From assembly GCF_020905415.1 (NCBI RefSeq), contig NZ_JAJJMP010000001.1:2739501-2803500 (forward strand): a DNA stretch of 64,000 bases. The letters run 5' to 3'. The notes under the pieces are model-generated. The model was not told the origin of the DNA. It ran no database searches and saw nothing but the letters and a program-made list of their open reading frames with translations. Positions 1-8,042 of the stretch are shown piece after piece. Every line of letters begins with the position of its first letter. Within the stretch, counting starts at the first letter, position 1. Position numbers and translations under genes: made by a program. The stretch comes from Myroides oncorhynchi. GTDB lineage: Bacteria > Bacteroidota > Bacteroidia > Flavobacteriales > Flavobacteriaceae.

Positions 1-747
1 AACTCCGTAATTATGATGGAGGATGATTATAAGACTAAGTATGCTGGGTTTGATCCTAAGTCACCTGAGTCTATTATTGGTCTAACTCTTATACAAGAGG
101 ACTATATTCATCAAAGTATTGATTTAGCAAGTAGAGTGCAAGATGGTTTTACCAATGATTTGAAAAGAAAAAACAGAGGTGTTAAACAAGGACCGTTTTG
201 GGTACTTCATGGAGCGTTTATGCCTAGTATTTTAATTGAACTTGGGTTTGTATCTAACACAGAAGAGGGAAGTTACTTAAGTTCTAGCCGCGGGCAAAAG
301 GAATTAGCAAGTTCAATCGCTCAAGGAATTATTAATTACAAGGCAGCTTATTATGGTGGAAGCAAGAACTTAGTTGTAAGTTCTAGTGATAAAACTGTAG
401 CGAAAGACTCTAGTAGTTCTAAGAATAGTAGTAAAGAAACAACAGAGACTAAAAACACAATTAAAGAGACTTCATCAGCCTCTTCTAATGCTAAAGGAAT
501 TGTATTTAAGGTACAAATAGCTGCGGGTTCATCTATTCTGACTTTAAAACCTCAGAATTTTAAAGGACTAAGAGGTGTTACTACCATTCGTACTAATGGT
601 ACTAGTAGATACTATTATGGAGAGACAAGTGATTATGATACAGTTAAAGAGCACTTGAAAGTAGCTAAAAATAGCGGGCATAGTTCAGCTTTTATAGTTG
701 CTTTTAAAGATGGTACTGTAATCAATGTAGATGAAGCATTAAAATAA
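1..747 (+). CDS. N-acetylmuramoyl-L-alanine amidase, C-terminal part (cut by window start)
   Basis: The reading frame is open from base 1, so the true start lies upstream. The visible part begins inside an Amidase_3 domain: the run NSVI, then EDDY, GFDPKSPES and NRGVKQGPFWVL, and the block MPSILIELGFVSN with the Glu expected to act in zinc-amidase catalysis (residue 80 counted from the Met codon at 13). The zinc His residues of the N-terminal half are not in the window. After a Ser/Thr/Lys-rich linker of about 50 residues comes a SPOR-like C-terminal domain (about residues 160-244, starting FKVQIAAGS), which in related proteins binds denuded septal glycan. The enzyme cleaves the amide bond between MurNAc and the stem peptide in the periplasm. 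The MCE gene follows 56 bases downstream, a gene order I recall from other Flavobacteria. The family call is firm; the SPOR call is by pattern only. Confidence 0.9.
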   Translation, partial: NSVIMMEDDYKTKYAGFDPKSPESIIGLTLIQEDYIHQSIDLASRVQDGFTNDLKRKNRGVKQGPFWVLHGAFMPSILIELGFVSNTEEGSYLSSSRGQKELASSIAQGIINYKAAYYGGSKNLVVSSSDKTVAKDSSSSKNSSKETTETKNTIKETSSASSNAKGIVFKVQIAAGSSILTLKPQNFKGLRGVTTIRTNGTSRYYYGETSDYDTVKEHLKVAKNSGHSSAFIVAFKDGTVINVDEALK

Positions 748-749
748 TA

Positions 750-794
750 TCAAGCGCTTTAGAAATAAAAGTTTATTTTTGCGTGTTATAAAAA
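750..794 (+). promoter_or_regulatory. Bacteroidota-type promoter before the MCE gene
   Basis: TATTTTTG at 774-781 matches the TAnnTTTG -7 consensus of Bacteroidota and sits 23 bases before the TTG start at 804. The -33 part is weak. It implies that the MCE gene can be transcribed separately from the amidase. Confidence 0.5.
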
Positions 795-803
795 TGAAAA
801 GTT

Positions 804-1766
804 TTGAAAATATCAAGAGAAATTAAAACAGCGATTTTAGTATTAGGGGCTATAGCTTTGTTCATTTGGGGATACTCATTTTTAAAGGGAAGAAACCTAT
901 TTGATAACAGTACTAGATATTATGTAGAGTATGATAACGTCGAAGGACTGACTATGTCTTCAACTGTTACTATTAATGGTTTAGTTGTAGGGAAAGTATC
1001 GAAAATAGAGTTAGATAATACAAGCGGTAAATTAAAAGTGGAGCTTTTAATGACGCAAAAAGTAAATATATCTAAGAATAGTATCGCTAAAATTTATTCT
1101 CCTGGTCTATTAGGGGGTAAGGGGATTATGATTGATCCTTTGTTTGGAGAGACGGTTTATGCAGAGTCTGGACAAACTTTAAAAGGTGAGGTGGTACAAG
1201 ATATGACTGAAAAACTAGCTAGTCAAATCGCACCATTACAACAAAAGATAGAAGAGGCATTAGTAAACTTAAATACGATGTTAGCGTCTGTAAATAATAT
1301 AATGGATGAGAATACTCAAGCTACTCTTAAAAGTGCCGTAAATCAGTTAGACGGGACATTAGCTGGAGCTAATACCTTAATGTCTACTACTAATAAATTA
1401 GTGGCGTCTACTCAACCAAAGTTAGATGGTACACTAACCAACTTAAATACAATGAGTAGTAATTTTGCTTCTCTTTCAGCAGATTTAAAAACTTTGGATA
1501 TCAAGTCTACTTTTAGTAACTTAGATAACGCTACAGCAAATATGGATAAAATCATGGGTGATATCCAGAATGGAAAAGGGTCTGTAGGAAAATTACTTAA
1601 AGATGAACAACTTTATAGTAATCTAGAAGGAGCAAGTAAAGAACTAGAAGGTTTATTACGTGATTTAAAAGAAAACCCTAAGCGTTATGTTCATTTCTCT
1701 TTGTTTGGTAAAAAGGCGACACCTTATCAAGAATCTAAAGAAGAATTAAAAGAACAAGAAAAATAA
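804..1766 (+). CDS. MCE/MlaD family lipid-transport protein
   Basis: A single N-terminal membrane anchor (residues 9-27) is followed by an MlaD/MCE domain (about 35-115, with YVEYDNVEGL, VTINGLVVGKV and the GLLGGKGIMIDP block). Next comes a long helical region rich in repeated TLxxxxxxL and NLxTM segments (about 140-290), which in MCE proteins forms the periplasmic tunnel or stalk. Members of this family move phospholipids between inner and outer membrane with an MlaEF-type ABC transporter, which is not in this window. The start is TTG at 804: the ATG at 794 is out of frame and meets a stop after ten codons, while the TTG gives the conserved opening MKISREIKTAILVLG. Length 320 residues fits the Flavobacterial family. 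Placement after the amidase suggests envelope maintenance; the specific lipid cargo is unknown. Confidence 0.9.
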   Translation: MKISREIKTAILVLGAIALFIWGYSFLKGRNLFDNSTRYYVEYDNVEGLTMSSTVTINGLVVGKVSKIELDNTSGKLKVELLMTQKVNISKNSIAKIYSPGLLGGKGIMIDPLFGETVYAESGQTLKGEVVQDMTEKLASQIAPLQQKIEEALVNLNTMLASVNNIMDENTQATLKSAVNQLDGTLAGANTLMSTTNKLVASTQPKLDGTLTNLNTMSSNFASLSADLKTLDIKSTFSNLDNATANMDKIMGDIQNGKGSVGKLLKDEQLYSNLEGASKELEGLLRDLKENPKRYVHFSLFGKKATPYQESKEELKEQEK

Positions 1767-1829
1767 TGTTCAAACAAATCTAACCAACTAACAAAAAACT
1801 AACAATTTACTGAAACAATTATTACAACT

Positions 1830-3155
1830 ATGGAGTATTTAGGCCAAGTATTATTTTTACTTCTTTTAGTTGTTGGGTTCGGTTTCTTTATTAAAAATTT
1901 GAAGAAACTTGTACGCAACATCAAATTAGGAAGGAATATTGATAGAACTGATAATTCTTCTGCTAGATGGAAAAATATGATCCGCGTAGCACTAGGACAG
2001 TCAAAAATGGTGAAAAGACCTATCCCTGCTATTTTGCATATTTTTGTTTATGCGGGTTTTGTGATTATCAATATTGAGATGCTAGAAATCATCGTGGATG
2101 GTTTGTTTGGTACTCACCGAGCATTTAGCTTTTTAGGAACTGCTTATAATGCTTTAATAGGAATCTTTGAGGTACTAGCTTTCTTAGTTATTTTTGGAGT
2201 AGTAGTATTCTGGATTCGTAGAAATATTATCAAGTTGAAACGTTTTAATCAACCAGAGATGGAAGGATGGGCAAAACGAGATGCTAATAATATTATCTAT
2301 ATTGAAACAGTATTGATGTGTTTCTTTTTAATCATGAATGCAGCAGATTACTATCTTCAAGGCATTGGTTATACACACTATACTACAGTAGGAGCATTTC
2401 CTATCTCTGGCTTAATTAGCCCTATCTTTGATGGAGTTAATCCAGCAACAGTTGCTTTTATAGAGCGTTTTTGTTGGTGGGCACATATAGCAGGAGTAAT
2501 GGTGTTTATGAACTACTTATACTATTCTAAACACTTACATATTTTCTTAGCTTTCCCTAATACGTATTTTGCAAACTTGCAACCAATGGGTGAGTTTGAT
2601 AATCTTGAAGCAGTTAAAAAAGAAGTTTCTCTAATGATGGATCCTAATGCGGATCCGTATGCAGCGCCTGCTGAACCAGTAGGAGAACCAGAAAAGTTCG
2701 GAGCACAAGATGTGATGGATTTAAATTGGGTGCAACTATTGAATGCCTATTCTTGTACGGAATGTGGTCGTTGTACTTCATCTTGTCCACAGAATATTAC
2801 AGGTAAAAAGCTATCTCCACGTAAGATTATGATGTCTACACGTGATCGTTTAGAAGATGTAAGTAAAATATTAGATGCTAATAATGGTAAGTTTGTAGAT
2901 GATGGCAAAACATTATTGAATGACTATATCACTCCAGAAGAGTTATGGGCATGTAATACATGTAATGCCTGTGTAGAAGAATGTCCTATCGATATTAGTC
3001 CACTTTCTATTATTATGGATATGCGTCGTTTCTTAGTTATGGAACAAAGTGCTGCTCCAATAGAATTAAATAATATGATGCAAAATGTCGAAAACAATGC
3101 AGCTCCATGGCAATACAATCAAATGGATCGCTTGAATTGGAAAGACGAGAATTAA
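1830..3155 (+). CDS. Membrane-bound Fe-S oxidoreductase subunit (HdrD/DsrK/GlpC-like)
   Basis: The N-terminal half holds several membrane helices (about residues 5-22, 68-90, 108-130, 155-172 and 212-232), similar to heme-binding NarI/DsrM-type segments, with His residues inside or beside the helices. The C-terminal half carries two classic 4Fe-4S motifs: C309-x2-C312-x2-C315-x3-C319-P and C375-x2-C378-x2-C381-x3-C385-P. This is the layout of electron-transfer subunits that move electrons between a membrane quinone pool and a soluble partner. The CCG-domain protein encoded next (51 bases downstream) is the expected partner. The pair is widespread in Flavobacteria but I know of no defined substrate. 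Electron carrier in the inner membrane is a firm call; the reaction is not. Confidence 0.88.
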   Translation: MEYLGQVLFLLLLVVGFGFFIKNLKKLVRNIKLGRNIDRTDNSSARWKNMIRVALGQSKMVKRPIPAILHIFVYAGFVIINIEMLEIIVDGLFGTHRAFSFLGTAYNALIGIFEVLAFLVIFGVVVFWIRRNIIKLKRFNQPEMEGWAKRDANNIIYIETVLMCFFLIMNAADYYLQGIGYTHYTTVGAFPISGLISPIFDGVNPATVAFIERFCWWAHIAGVMVFMNYLYYSKHLHIFLAFPNTYFANLQPMGEFDNLEAVKKEVSLMMDPNADPYAAPAEPVGEPEKFGAQDVMDLNWVQLLNAYSCTECGRCTSSCPQNITGKKLSPRKIMMSTRDRLEDVSKILDANNGKFVDDGKTLLNDYITPEELWACNTCNACVEECPIDISPLSIIMDMRRFLVMEQSAAPIELNNMMQNVENNAAPWQYNQMDRLNWKDEN

Positions 3156-3206
3156 ACATTAACTATCATAATCCTTTTGGGGATTATCTCAATACATACA
3201 AATATT

Positions 3207-3998
3207 ATGTCAGCAAATTTAGTAGTGCCTACAATGGCAGAAATGATGGCAAGAGGAGAACAACCAGAAGTACTTTTTTGGGTTGGTTGTGCAGGGAGTT
3301 TTGACGATAGAGCAAAAAAGATTACAAAAGCATTCGTAAAGATATTAAATAAGGCTAATGTATCATTTGCTGTACTTGGTACAGAAGAAGGATGTACTGG
3401 CGATCCAGCCAAAAGAGCTGGTAACGAATTTGCTTTTCAGATGGCTGCTATGATGAATATCCAAGTGCTAGATGGTTATGAAGTAAAGAAAATAGTAACG
3501 GCTTGCCCTCACTGTTTTAATACCATAAAGAATGAGTATCCTGATTTAGGAGGGAAATATGAAGTAGTTCACCACACGCAGTTTTTAAAGTCATTGCTAG
3601 ATGATGGAAGATTAACCATAGAAGGGGGACAGTTTAAAGGGAAAAGAATTACTTTCCATGACCCTTGTTATTTAGGAAGAGCTAACCAAGTATATGAGGC
3701 ACCTCGTCAATTGATTGAGAAGCTAGATGCAGAATTAGTTGAAATGAAACGTTCTAGACAAAATGGATTGTGTTGTGGAGCTGGTGGAGCACAGCTTTTT
3801 AAAGAACCAGAACACGGATCAAAAGAAGTACACGTAGAGCGCACTGAAGAAGCTATAGATACTAATGCAGAGATTATCGCTGCAGGATGTCCATTCTGTA
3901 ATACAATGCTTACAGATGGAGTTAAGTTTAAAGATAAAGAAACCTCAGTGAAAGTATTAGACGTAGCTGAGTTAATTGCTAACGCAGCAGATTTATAA
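3207..3998 (+). CDS. CCG-domain Fe-S protein, HdrB/GlpC C-terminal-like
   Basis: Contains cysteine-rich CCG domain hallmarks: VGCAGSFDDRA near the N-terminus, VTACPHCFNTI, FHDPCYLGR, and GLCCGAGGAQ followed by CPFCNTML. Such domains bind a non-cubane or cubane Fe-S cluster in heterodisulfide reductase subunit B, the LutA/GlcF families and GlpC. It is probably the soluble partner of the membrane Fe-S protein directly upstream. I chose ATG at 3207 because it gives the conserved start MSANLVVPTMAEMMARGEQPEVLFWVGC; an in-frame TTG at 3177 would add ten poorly coding residues. The length of 263 residues is normal for the family. A quinone-linked oxidoreductase role is inferred from family and neighbour; the substrate is unknown. 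Confidence 0.88.
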   Translation: MSANLVVPTMAEMMARGEQPEVLFWVGCAGSFDDRAKKITKAFVKILNKANVSFAVLGTEEGCTGDPAKRAGNEFAFQMAAMMNIQVLDGYEVKKIVTACPHCFNTIKNEYPDLGGKYEVVHHTQFLKSLLDDGRLTIEGGQFKGKRITFHDPCYLGRANQVYEAPRQLIEKLDAELVEMKRSRQNGLCCGAGGAQLFKEPEHGSKEVHVERTEEAIDTNAEIIAAGCPFCNTMLTDGVKFKDKETSVKVLDVAELIANAADL

Positions 3999-4005
3999 AA
4001 TAATT

Positions 4006-4491
4006 ATGTACAAACCATTTGAAGAAATGCCTGATCATTCGAGAGTTTGGATTTACCAATCTAATCGTAAATTCTCAGATGAAGAGGTTCAAGATATAGA
4101 CAAAGACTTAGCTGCATTCGTAGCTGAGTGGGCAGCACATGCTACACCTTTAGAAGCTTCTTATAAGATATTCTATAATCGTTTTATAGTATTGGCAGTA
4201 GATCAAGAAGTTCATCCTGCATCAGGATGTTCTATTGATGCATCTGTACGTGTAATACAAGATCTTGAACAGAAATACAGTGTAGATTTATTAGACAAGA
4301 TGAATGTAACTTATAAAACAGGTGAGTTTATCGCTTTTAAAACTTTAATCGAGTTTAAAAGTCTTGTAAAATCTAAAGCAGTTTCTGCTAATACAATTGT
4401 ATTCAATAATTTAGTTAATGATTTAGGTGAATTTAGAGAGTTTTGGGAAGTTCCAGCAGAGGAAAGTTGGCATTCACGCTTTTTTAAATAG
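4006..4491 (+). CDS. Conserved Flavobacterial protein of unknown function
   Basis: This 161-residue soluble protein begins MYKPFEEMPDHSRVWIYQSNR. I recognise it as a conserved Flavobacterial family that follows the Fe-S pair and is often labelled 'ABC transporter ATPase' in databases. The sequence has no Walker A or B motif, so that label is not supported. There is no signal peptide or membrane helix. The start at 4006 lies seven bases after the stop of the Fe-S gene, so the genes are probably co-transcribed; an in-frame TTG at 3976 inside the upstream gene is less likely. A conserved stretch around residues 65-85 (AVDQEVHPASGCSIDASVR) holds a Cys and a His, but I assign no activity. Confidence 0.75.
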   Translation: MYKPFEEMPDHSRVWIYQSNRKFSDEEVQDIDKDLAAFVAEWAAHATPLEASYKIFYNRFIVLAVDQEVHPASGCSIDASVRVIQDLEQKYSVDLLDKMNVTYKTGEFIAFKTLIEFKSLVKSKAVSANTIVFNNLVNDLGEFREFWEVPAEESWHSRFFK

Positions 4492-4518
4492 AATCTAATA
4501 ATTATATTTACGATATCA

Positions 4519-4558
4519 AAATCATCATCAAATAGACTTTTGGTGATGATTTTTTTTT
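4519..4558 (+). terminator. Rho-independent terminator
   Basis: A 13-base stem (AATCATCATCAAA against TTTGGTGATGATT, one wobble pair) with a five-base loop is followed by eight or more T. It ends the run of genes from 804 to 4491 and lies 18 bases before the glycosidase gene. Confidence 0.85.
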
Positions 4559-4575
4559 GATTTAAAAAAGAACTG

Positions 4576-7461
4576 ATGAAAAGACTGACTGTAATACTGC
4601 TTTTAGTTGCTTCTAGTGCTTTCGGACAAACGAAAGTGAATACTACTAGACAAACGCAATGGGTAGATAGTGTATATAATAAATTAAGTGTAGAAGAGAG
4701 AATAGGGCAACTTTTTATGATTGCAGCTTATTCAAATAAAAATGAAGCACATGTACAGAGTTTAGAAAAACTTGTACAAGAACAGCATGTAGGTGGATTA
4801 ATTTTCTTTCAAGGAGGACCTGTTAAGCAAGCTGATATGACTAATCGTCTACAAGCGTTAAGTCGCATACCGATGTTAGTTGGTATAGATGGGGAATGGG
4901 GATTGAGTATGCGTTTAGAAGATACGTATCGCTTTCCTTTTAATATGACTTTAGGCGCTGTTCAAGATTTAGATTTAATAGAGAAAGTAGGTGTAGCTAT
5001 GGCTATGCAAACGAAACGTTTAGGCATGCAATTTAATTTCGGCCCTGTACTAGATATTAATATCAACCCTAAGAACCCTATTATCGGTGTTCGTTCTTTT
5101 GGAGAAACAAGAGAGATTGTTACTGATAGAGCTGCTGCATTTACTAGAGGATATCAAAGTCAAAATATTTTTGCAACAGGGAAGCACTTCCCTGGGCACG
5201 GTGATACATCTACAGATTCACATCATAAATTACCAGTTATTGATTTTGATAAGGCACGTTTAAATAAAGTAGAACTATATCCTTATAAAAAGTTGTTTGA
5301 AGAAGGATTGTCAAGTGTGATGATTGCACATTTAAATTTGCCTGCAATTGAACCAGATCCTAATGTACCAAGTTCTCTTTCTTATAATGTCGTGACTAAA
5401 TTATTAAAAGAGGAGTTGGGGTATGAAGGATTAGTTTTTACTGATGCTTTGAATATGAAAGCAGCTTCTAATTTTCTCAAACCAGGAGAAGTAGATTTAG
5501 CCGCTTTTAAGGCAGGTAATGATTTGTTGTTATTTTCTGAAGATGTTCCTACAGCTTTAGCAAAAATATTAGAAGCCTATAATCTTGGAGATATTACAGA
5601 AGAGCGTCTAGCTCATTCTGTGAAAAAAGTATTGGCTTATAAGTATAAATCTGGAATGAATAAATTCACTCCAATCGAAGTAAACAAGTTGGTTGAAGAC
5701 CTAAATGCGCCTATATATGATGATTTAAATCAAAAGCTCTATCAAGAGGCAATGACTATTGTTAAAAATGAGGATAGACTTATTCCGTTTAAACATTTAG
5801 AAAAACAAAAGATAGCTTACGTAAAACTAGGTGATGATGACGGAACAGGCTTTTTAGAAATGATGCGTAATTATGCAGAGGTGACTGAGCTAAATGATAT
5901 TAAGATAGATAGTTTGGGCGATCTTTCAGAGTACAGTACTATTGTAATTGGGTATCATAAAGTAGATAATCCATGGCGTAAACACGATATGTCTGACAGT
6001 GAAAAAGCATTAGTACAAAATCTTTCTGCTAAAAATAAGACTGTATTAGTTTCTTTTGCTAAGCCTTATGCATTATCTAGTGTTCCTATGGATAAAGTTA
6101 ATGGAGTTGTAGTAGGGTATCAGAATAATAAGTTTGCTCAGGATGCGGCTGCACAAGTTCTTTTTGGAGCGATTGGCGCAAAAGGAAAGTTACCTGTGTC
6201 TATCAATAGCCAATTTACAGTAGACACAGGTGTTTCTACTAAAGCTATAGATCGATTAGGTTTTTCTACTGCAGCTAATGAAGGCATGGATCCTAAAGTC
6301 TTAGCTAAGATAGATGAGATTGCTCAAGGAGCTATTGATAAACAATATACACCAGGTATTCAAGTACTAGTAGCTAGACGTGGTAAGGTAGTATATCAAA
6401 AAGCTTTTGGATATCATACTTATGATAAAAACACAGCAGTTAAGAATACAGATCTATATGATCTTGCTTCTTTGACTAAGATACTAGGTACATTACCAGT
6501 ATTAGTAAAAATGTTTGATGAACACAAAATTAAAATGGACTCGAAGTTAGGAACTTTAGTTCCTGTAATGAAACATACAGATAAAGAAGATATTACCTTT
6601 AAGGATTTACTAACGCATCAGTCAGGGTTAGTAGCATGGATTCCATTTTATAAACGTACTTTGGCAGAGAATAATCGTCCTGACCCTAGTTTGTATAGTT
6701 ACTTTTATACACCCGACTACCCTACGCAGGTGTCAGAGAATCTTTATATAAAAAAGGGATACACAAATGAGATGCTAAAACAGATCGGTGAATCAACATT
6801 GAGTTCTAAAAAGGATTATAAATACAGTGATCTAGGATTCATCCTGATGAAAGAGTATGTGGAGAGTAAATATCACAAGTCTTTAGATCAAGTAGTTGAT
6901 TCGGAGTTTTACAATAAGATAGGAGCTTGGCGTTTGACTTATTTACCATTGCGTAAGTTTGATATTAATGTGATTCCACCAACAGAAGAAGATAATTATT
7001 ATCGCTATACGACAGTTCACGGTTATGTTCATGATATGGGAGCAGCTATGCAAGGAGGAGTAGCTGGACACGCTGGACTTTTCGGATCAGCCTTAGACGT
7101 AGCTAAAATGATGCAATTATATTTAAATAAAGGACAGTATGGTGGTGAACATTTCTTTTCTACGAATACTTTTGATGCATTTAATGAATGTGTTTATTGT
7201 ACAAAAGGAAGCCGTAGAGGAGTAGGTTTTGACAAACCACAAAAACCTGGTTCAGCAGGACCAACATGTGGTTGCGCATCAATGTCTAGTTTTGGGCATA
7301 CAGGATTCACAGGTACTATGGCATGGGCTGATCCAGAGAAAGACTTAGTTTATGTATTCTTGTCTAACCGTACCTACCCAGATAGCAACGTAAATAAGTT
7401 ATCTAAAGCAAATATTAGAGAAGATATTCAGAAAGTGATTTACGAGTCGATTAAAGACTAA
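4576..7461 (+). CDS. Fusion of NagZ-like GH3 glycosidase and class C beta-lactamase-type serine hydrolase
   Basis: A signal peptide (MKRLTVILLLVASSAFG) is followed by a glycoside hydrolase family 3 domain (about 30-360) with the NagZ signature KHFPGHGDT at 203-211, D214-S-H216 as the expected acid/base dyad, and nucleophile D290 in VFTDALNM. These are the marks of beta-N-acetylglucosaminidases acting on GlcNAc-anhydroMurNAc. A GH3 C-terminal-like linker (about 380-560) leads to a serine beta-lactamase-like domain (about 570-950) with S632-L-T-K635, Y750-S-D752 in the YxN position, and HTG near residue 905. The start at 4576 gives a clean signal peptide. At 961 residues it is far longer than a lone NagZ (about 340). 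I infer periplasmic processing of peptidoglycan fragments by two activities in one chain; the substrate of the second domain (peptide or ester bond) is open. Confidence 0.88.
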   Translation: MKRLTVILLLVASSAFGQTKVNTTRQTQWVDSVYNKLSVEERIGQLFMIAAYSNKNEAHVQSLEKLVQEQHVGGLIFFQGGPVKQADMTNRLQALSRIPMLVGIDGEWGLSMRLEDTYRFPFNMTLGAVQDLDLIEKVGVAMAMQTKRLGMQFNFGPVLDININPKNPIIGVRSFGETREIVTDRAAAFTRGYQSQNIFATGKHFPGHGDTSTDSHHKLPVIDFDKARLNKVELYPYKKLFEEGLSSVMIAHLNLPAIEPDPNVPSSLSYNVVTKLLKEELGYEGLVFTDALNMKAASNFLKPGEVDLAAFKAGNDLLLFSEDVPTALAKILEAYNLGDITEERLAHSVKKVLAYKYKSGMNKFTPIEVNKLVEDLNAPIYDDLNQKLYQEAMTIVKNEDRLIPFKHLEKQKIAYVKLGDDDGTGFLEMMRNYAEVTELNDIKIDSLGDLSEYSTIVIGYHKVDNPWRKHDMSDSEKALVQNLSAKNKTVLVSFAKPYALSSVPMDKVNGVVVGYQNNKFAQDAAAQVLFGAIGAKGKLPVSINSQFTVDTGVSTKAIDRLGFSTAANEGMDPKVLAKIDEIAQGAIDKQYTPGIQVLVARRGKVVYQKAFGYHTYDKNTAVKNTDLYDLASLTKILGTLPVLVKMFDEHKIKMDSKLGTLVPVMKHTDKEDITFKDLLTHQSGLVAWIPFYKRTLAENNRPDPSLYSYFYTPDYPTQVSENLYIKKGYTNEMLKQIGESTLSSKKDYKYSDLGFILMKEYVESKYHKSLDQVVDSEFYNKIGAWRLTYLPLRKFDINVIPPTEEDNYYRYTTVHGYVHDMGAAMQGGVAGHAGLFGSALDVAKMMQLYLNKGQYGGEHFFSTNTFDAFNECVYCTKGSRRGVGFDKPQKPGSAGPTCGCASMSSFGHTGFTGTMAWADPEKDLVYVFLSNRTYPDSNVNKLSKANIREDIQKVIYESIKD

Positions 7462-7474
7462 TTAAATAAGAATG

Positions 7475-7502
7475 AAGCACAGCTTAGTCTGTGCTTTTTT
7501 TA
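7475..7502 (+). terminator. Rho-independent terminator
   Basis: Stem AAGCACAG/CTGTGCTT with a six-base loop, then a T run, 13 bases after the fusion gene stop. Confidence 0.85.
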
Positions 7503-7701
7503 TGGTCTAAAAAGAACAATTTATTGTCTATTTGATTCTAGGAGATTGTTTATAGTGAATTCTACGACTACAAAATCCTTGCACTATTCGTGAGGTATTT
7601 CTGGTTTATTGGTAGAAAAAGGGGTGTTTTGTCGAAGGATTGTTCTCGTATTCTACTACTGTTGGGCTTGGAGTTAAAGCATGGTTAGTTTTAGAACTTT
7701 T

Positions 7702-7857
7702 AGCCAAGAATAAGTGATAGATAGATAAACGAAAAGTAATTATACAAGATAGATTTAAATTAGAGACAAAAGCATACTATAATAAGGTTGAGGAGCTAAT
7801 GAAAGAGCTATGGAGTAGAATTGCTTTGTAGTATTTGGCTAACGCTGATTCTGAGCT
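7702..7857 (-). repeat. MITE-like repeat, full-length copy (reverse orientation)
   Basis: The left edge AGCCAAGAATAAGTGATAG and right edge TAACGCTGATTCTGAGCTT are slightly decayed versions of the ends at 59138-59293. Inside, AAACGAAAAGTAATTATACA and AGAATTGCTTTGTAGTATTT match the other copies read in reverse. Its 156 bases equal the length of the 59138 copy. It encodes no intact protein. Confidence 0.8.
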
Positions 7858-7971
7858 TAAGTTAGAGGTGTTAATTCTGACAATCAAATGGTTTGCTTCT
7901 TTTTCTTTGTTAAGGAGTTGTTTATAAGAGTATTGTTCTAGTTGATAGATACTATTAATTAGACTGTTTAA

Positions 7972-7987
7972 AAATAAATGCTTATTT
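7972..7987. promoter_or_regulatory. Inverted repeat upstream of TonB receptor, possible operator
   Basis: AAATAA-ATGC-TTATTT lies just upstream of, and overlapping the region before, the -33 element of the TonB receptor gene. Its position suits a repressor site such as a Fur-type iron regulator. The match is short in AT-rich DNA, so the call is weak. Confidence 0.25.
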
Positions 7988-7988
7988 C

Positions 7989-8020
7989 TTTGGTTTTTAT
8001 TAACAATGCCAATACTTTTG
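7989..8020 (+). promoter_or_regulatory. Promoter of TonB receptor/DUF4374 operon
   Basis: TTTG at 7989-7992, a 20-base spacer, then TACTTTTG at 8013-8020 fit the Bacteroidota -33/-7 consensus. The start codon follows 22 bases later. Confidence 0.65.
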
Positions 8021-8042
8021 CTATTTATAACAAATTTAAATA

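Larger units (their letters stand above)
7462..8042. other. 581-base gap: terminator, decayed coding-like stretch, repeat copy, promoter
   Basis: The gap opens with the terminator of the upstream gene. From about 7552 to 7692 one plus-strand frame stays open for roughly 45 codons (SEFYDYKILALF onward) without a usable start; it may be a decayed gene end. A reverse-oriented copy of the 156-base repeat follows at 7702-7857, and the TonB receptor promoter lies at the right edge. Confidence 0.6.

Noticed and set aside
3177..3206. TTG start upstream of the CCG Fe-S gene
   Set aside because: The ten added residues are not like relatives and ATG 3207 gives the usual N-terminus.
4006..4491. Label 'ABC transporter ATPase' for the 161-residue protein
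   Set aside because: No Walker A, Walker B or signature motif is present.
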